Origin: Bog-793 sp963803025
GTDB taxonomy: Bacteria > Actinomycetota > Acidimicrobiia > Acidimicrobiales > Bog-793
Length of the DNA: 64,000 bases
Direction: 5' to 3'
Assembly (NCBI GenBank): GCA_963803025.1
Contig: CAWDKZ010000007.1
Span: 62,001-126,000 of the forward strand
Within the stretch, counting starts at the first letter, position 1; every line of letters begins with the position of its first letter. The notes under the pieces are model-generated. The model did not search any database, had not been told where the DNA came from, and saw nothing but the letters and a program-made list of their open reading frames with translations. The translations under genes and the position numbers were made by a program. This document shows, piece by piece, positions 62,822 through 64,000 of the stretch.

Positions 62822-63118
62822 CCGACGCGAGGACGCCATCCGAGCACGACCTCGGCAAGGAGGCGCCGGACGCGGTGGGCGGCAACCGCGCGAGCGTCGT
62901 CCGGCGGGCGACCGGCTCGGCACCACCGCGGGTGGCGATCAGGCGCCCGCGCCGCCCGCTGCGGCGCCCCTCACCGATCACTGCAGGTGGCAGGCCGGGA
63001 AGTGTGTGTCGCTCAAGTTACGAACGCGCTACCTTAGGGCCACTCCGAAAGATCTCCACACGTCGTGGGGCGGGGCCCGAGGGGGCGGTCCTTTCGGGAT
63101 GTTTCGTCAGGAGGGCAT
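62822..63118. promoter_or_regulatory. Leader of the peptide-binding protein gene
   Basis: 297 bp without a gene. A TACCTT -10-like box is at 63030-63035. Downstream, CCGAAAG (63045-63051) pairs with CTTTCGG (63091-63097), enclosing smaller GC-rich stems, and ends 12 nt before the AGGAGG-type ribosome-binding site (63109-63115). This could be a structured 5' untranslated region. Confidence 0.45.
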
Positions 63119-64000
63119 ATGAGAAGCTTCCACGGCCGACGGGGCCTAATCGGAGGCGCACTGACTCTCGCCGTCGCGGTATCGATGGTCGCCATGCTCG
63201 CGGCTGGCCCCGTGAGTTCGGCGACAGGGGCAGCGAACAAGCCACACGTCACGAAGGTGGCGGGCGGAACCGCCTACTTCGCCGAGCCCCCCGGTGGCAG
63301 CCCGAACTTCATCTTTCCGTTCGCCCCGTTCCGGTACTTCAGCGTGGACAACCTTTCCCAGTTCCAGATGCTGATGTACCGCCCGCTGTACTGGTTCGGC
63401 AACGGCGCCAACCCGACTATCAACCTGGCGCTCTCGCTTGCCGACTACCCGACGTTCACGAACGGCGGCAAGACGGTGACCGTCACGCTGAAGAACTACG
63501 TCTGGTCCGACGGTGAGAAATTGACCGCCCAGGACGTCGTGTTCTGGATGAGTTTCATGAAGCTCGAGAAGGACACCTGGGCTGGCTACGTCCCCGGGAC
63601 CATCCCCGACGACGTCGCCTCGATCACCACGCCGAACTCGACGACGGTCGTCTTCAACCTCACCGGATCGGTGAACCCCTACTGGTGGGTCTATAACGAG
63701 CTAAGTCAGATCACGCCGCTGCCGATGGCGTGGGACGTGACGGCGCTCCACCAGAAGGCCGGCTCGCAGTCGTGCGGCACGGCGTCGTACCAGTCTGTCG
63801 TCGCGAAGTCGACGAAGACCGGGATCGTTCCCGGCAACGCCATCGCGAAGAACTGCGTCAACGTCTTCAACTTCCTCTCGAAAGAGGCGGGCTACGACCC
63901 CGCCAACCCCAAGGCCTCGAACAACGCCTTCGCGACCTACGCGACGAACCCGATCTGGCAGGTCGTCGATGGGCCGTGGCACCTGACGTCGTTCAGTCCT
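63119..64000 (+). CDS. Peptide ABC transporter substrate-binding protein (3' truncated by window)
   Basis: First 294 residues of an extracytoplasmic SBP family 5 (oligopeptide/nickel-type) binding protein. A signal peptide is clear: MRSFHGRRGLIGGALTLAVA, continuing to a cut near ATGAAN, without a lipobox cysteine. Family landmarks are YRPLYWFGNGANPTINLALS, VTLKNYVWSDGEKLTAQDVV (the conserved WSDG-x-LTA-x-DV) and WGVVDGPWHL-like WQVVDGPWHLTSF. The ATG follows a strong AGGAGG-type site. Permease and ATPase genes would be expected beyond the window. Confidence 0.92.
   Translation, partial: MRSFHGRRGLIGGALTLAVAVSMVAMLAAGPVSSATGAANKPHVTKVAGGTAYFAEPPGGSPNFIFPFAPFRYFSVDNLSQFQMLMYRPLYWFGNGANPTINLALSLADYPTFTNGGKTVTVTLKNYVWSDGEKLTAQDVVFWMSFMKLEKDTWAGYVPGTIPDDVASITTPNSTTVVFNLTGSVNPYWWVYNELSQITPLPMAWDVTALHQKAGSQSCGTASYQSVVAKSTKTGIVPGNAIAKNCVNVFNFLSKEAGYDPANPKASNNAFATYATNPIWQVVDGPWHLTSFSP

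Overview
The window is 64 kb of very GC-rich bacterial chromosome. Gene content and order point to an actinobacterium, most likely a deep-branching, Acidimicrobiia-like one. This placement is an inference from several features: an actinobacterial integration host factor (mihF) followed by gmk-rpoZ-coaBC-metK-priA; the order aroC-aroK-aroB-aroQ-pepP-efp-nusB; rpsO-pnp-M16 peptidase; a menaquinone pathway; a PriA without helicase motifs; heavy use of GTG and TTG starts; and many genes with a TANNNT box 6-9 nt before the start codon, as expected for leaderless mRNAs. No rRNA, tRNA or CRISPR array could be supported.

Layout. 1-2.3 kb: a TetR regulator divergent from a 14-helix MFS exporter. 2.6-6.5 kb: an intact IS30-family element, a repeat protein, a secreted protein and a decayed IS30 copy. 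6.5-10 kb: two unknown proteins and a YyaL-type thioredoxin-domain protein. 10-15.5 kb: menaquinone genes menE, menB, menA, menH and menD. 15.5-21 kb: DUF169, tyrS, a DUF885 metallohydrolase, a flavin reductase and RNase D. 21-26 kb: a shattered GNAT gene, small proteins and an overlapping operon of ATP-grasp, CCAEP-tail radical SAM and Cys-rich proteins, with no assigned pathway. 26-33 kb: an NfuA-like protein, then the shikimate run aroC, aroK-aroB and aroQ, then pepP, efp, nusB and a PurM-like protein.

33-40 kb is an arsenic locus hit twice by transposons. The aqpS-arsC-arsM operon is interrupted inside arsM by a 1.94-kb IS1634-type element with 16-bp perfect terminal repeats and a 5-bp target duplication. 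The arsR/aqpS intergenic region is split by a 2.02-kb IS1595-family element with an 8-bp target duplication that carries passenger genes. 40-50 kb is a pyrimidine operon (pyrR, pyrC, carA, carB, pyrD, pyrF) with a good PyrR-binding hairpin in its leader but no pyrB. 50-61 kb holds housekeeping genes plus an ECF sigma factor coupled to an Ogt-Ada fusion. The window ends with a second MFS exporter and the start of a peptide ABC-transporter binding protein.

Two properties run through the window. First, at least 13 gene junctions are 4-nt NTGA overlaps, and all four NTG starts occur, including a probable CTG start for gmk. Second, single-base indels in G/C-rich runs break aroB, pepP, pyrF, arsM, the IS1634 transposase and a GNAT gene. 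Since several of these are normally essential, sequencing or assembly error must be excluded before they are called pseudogenes.
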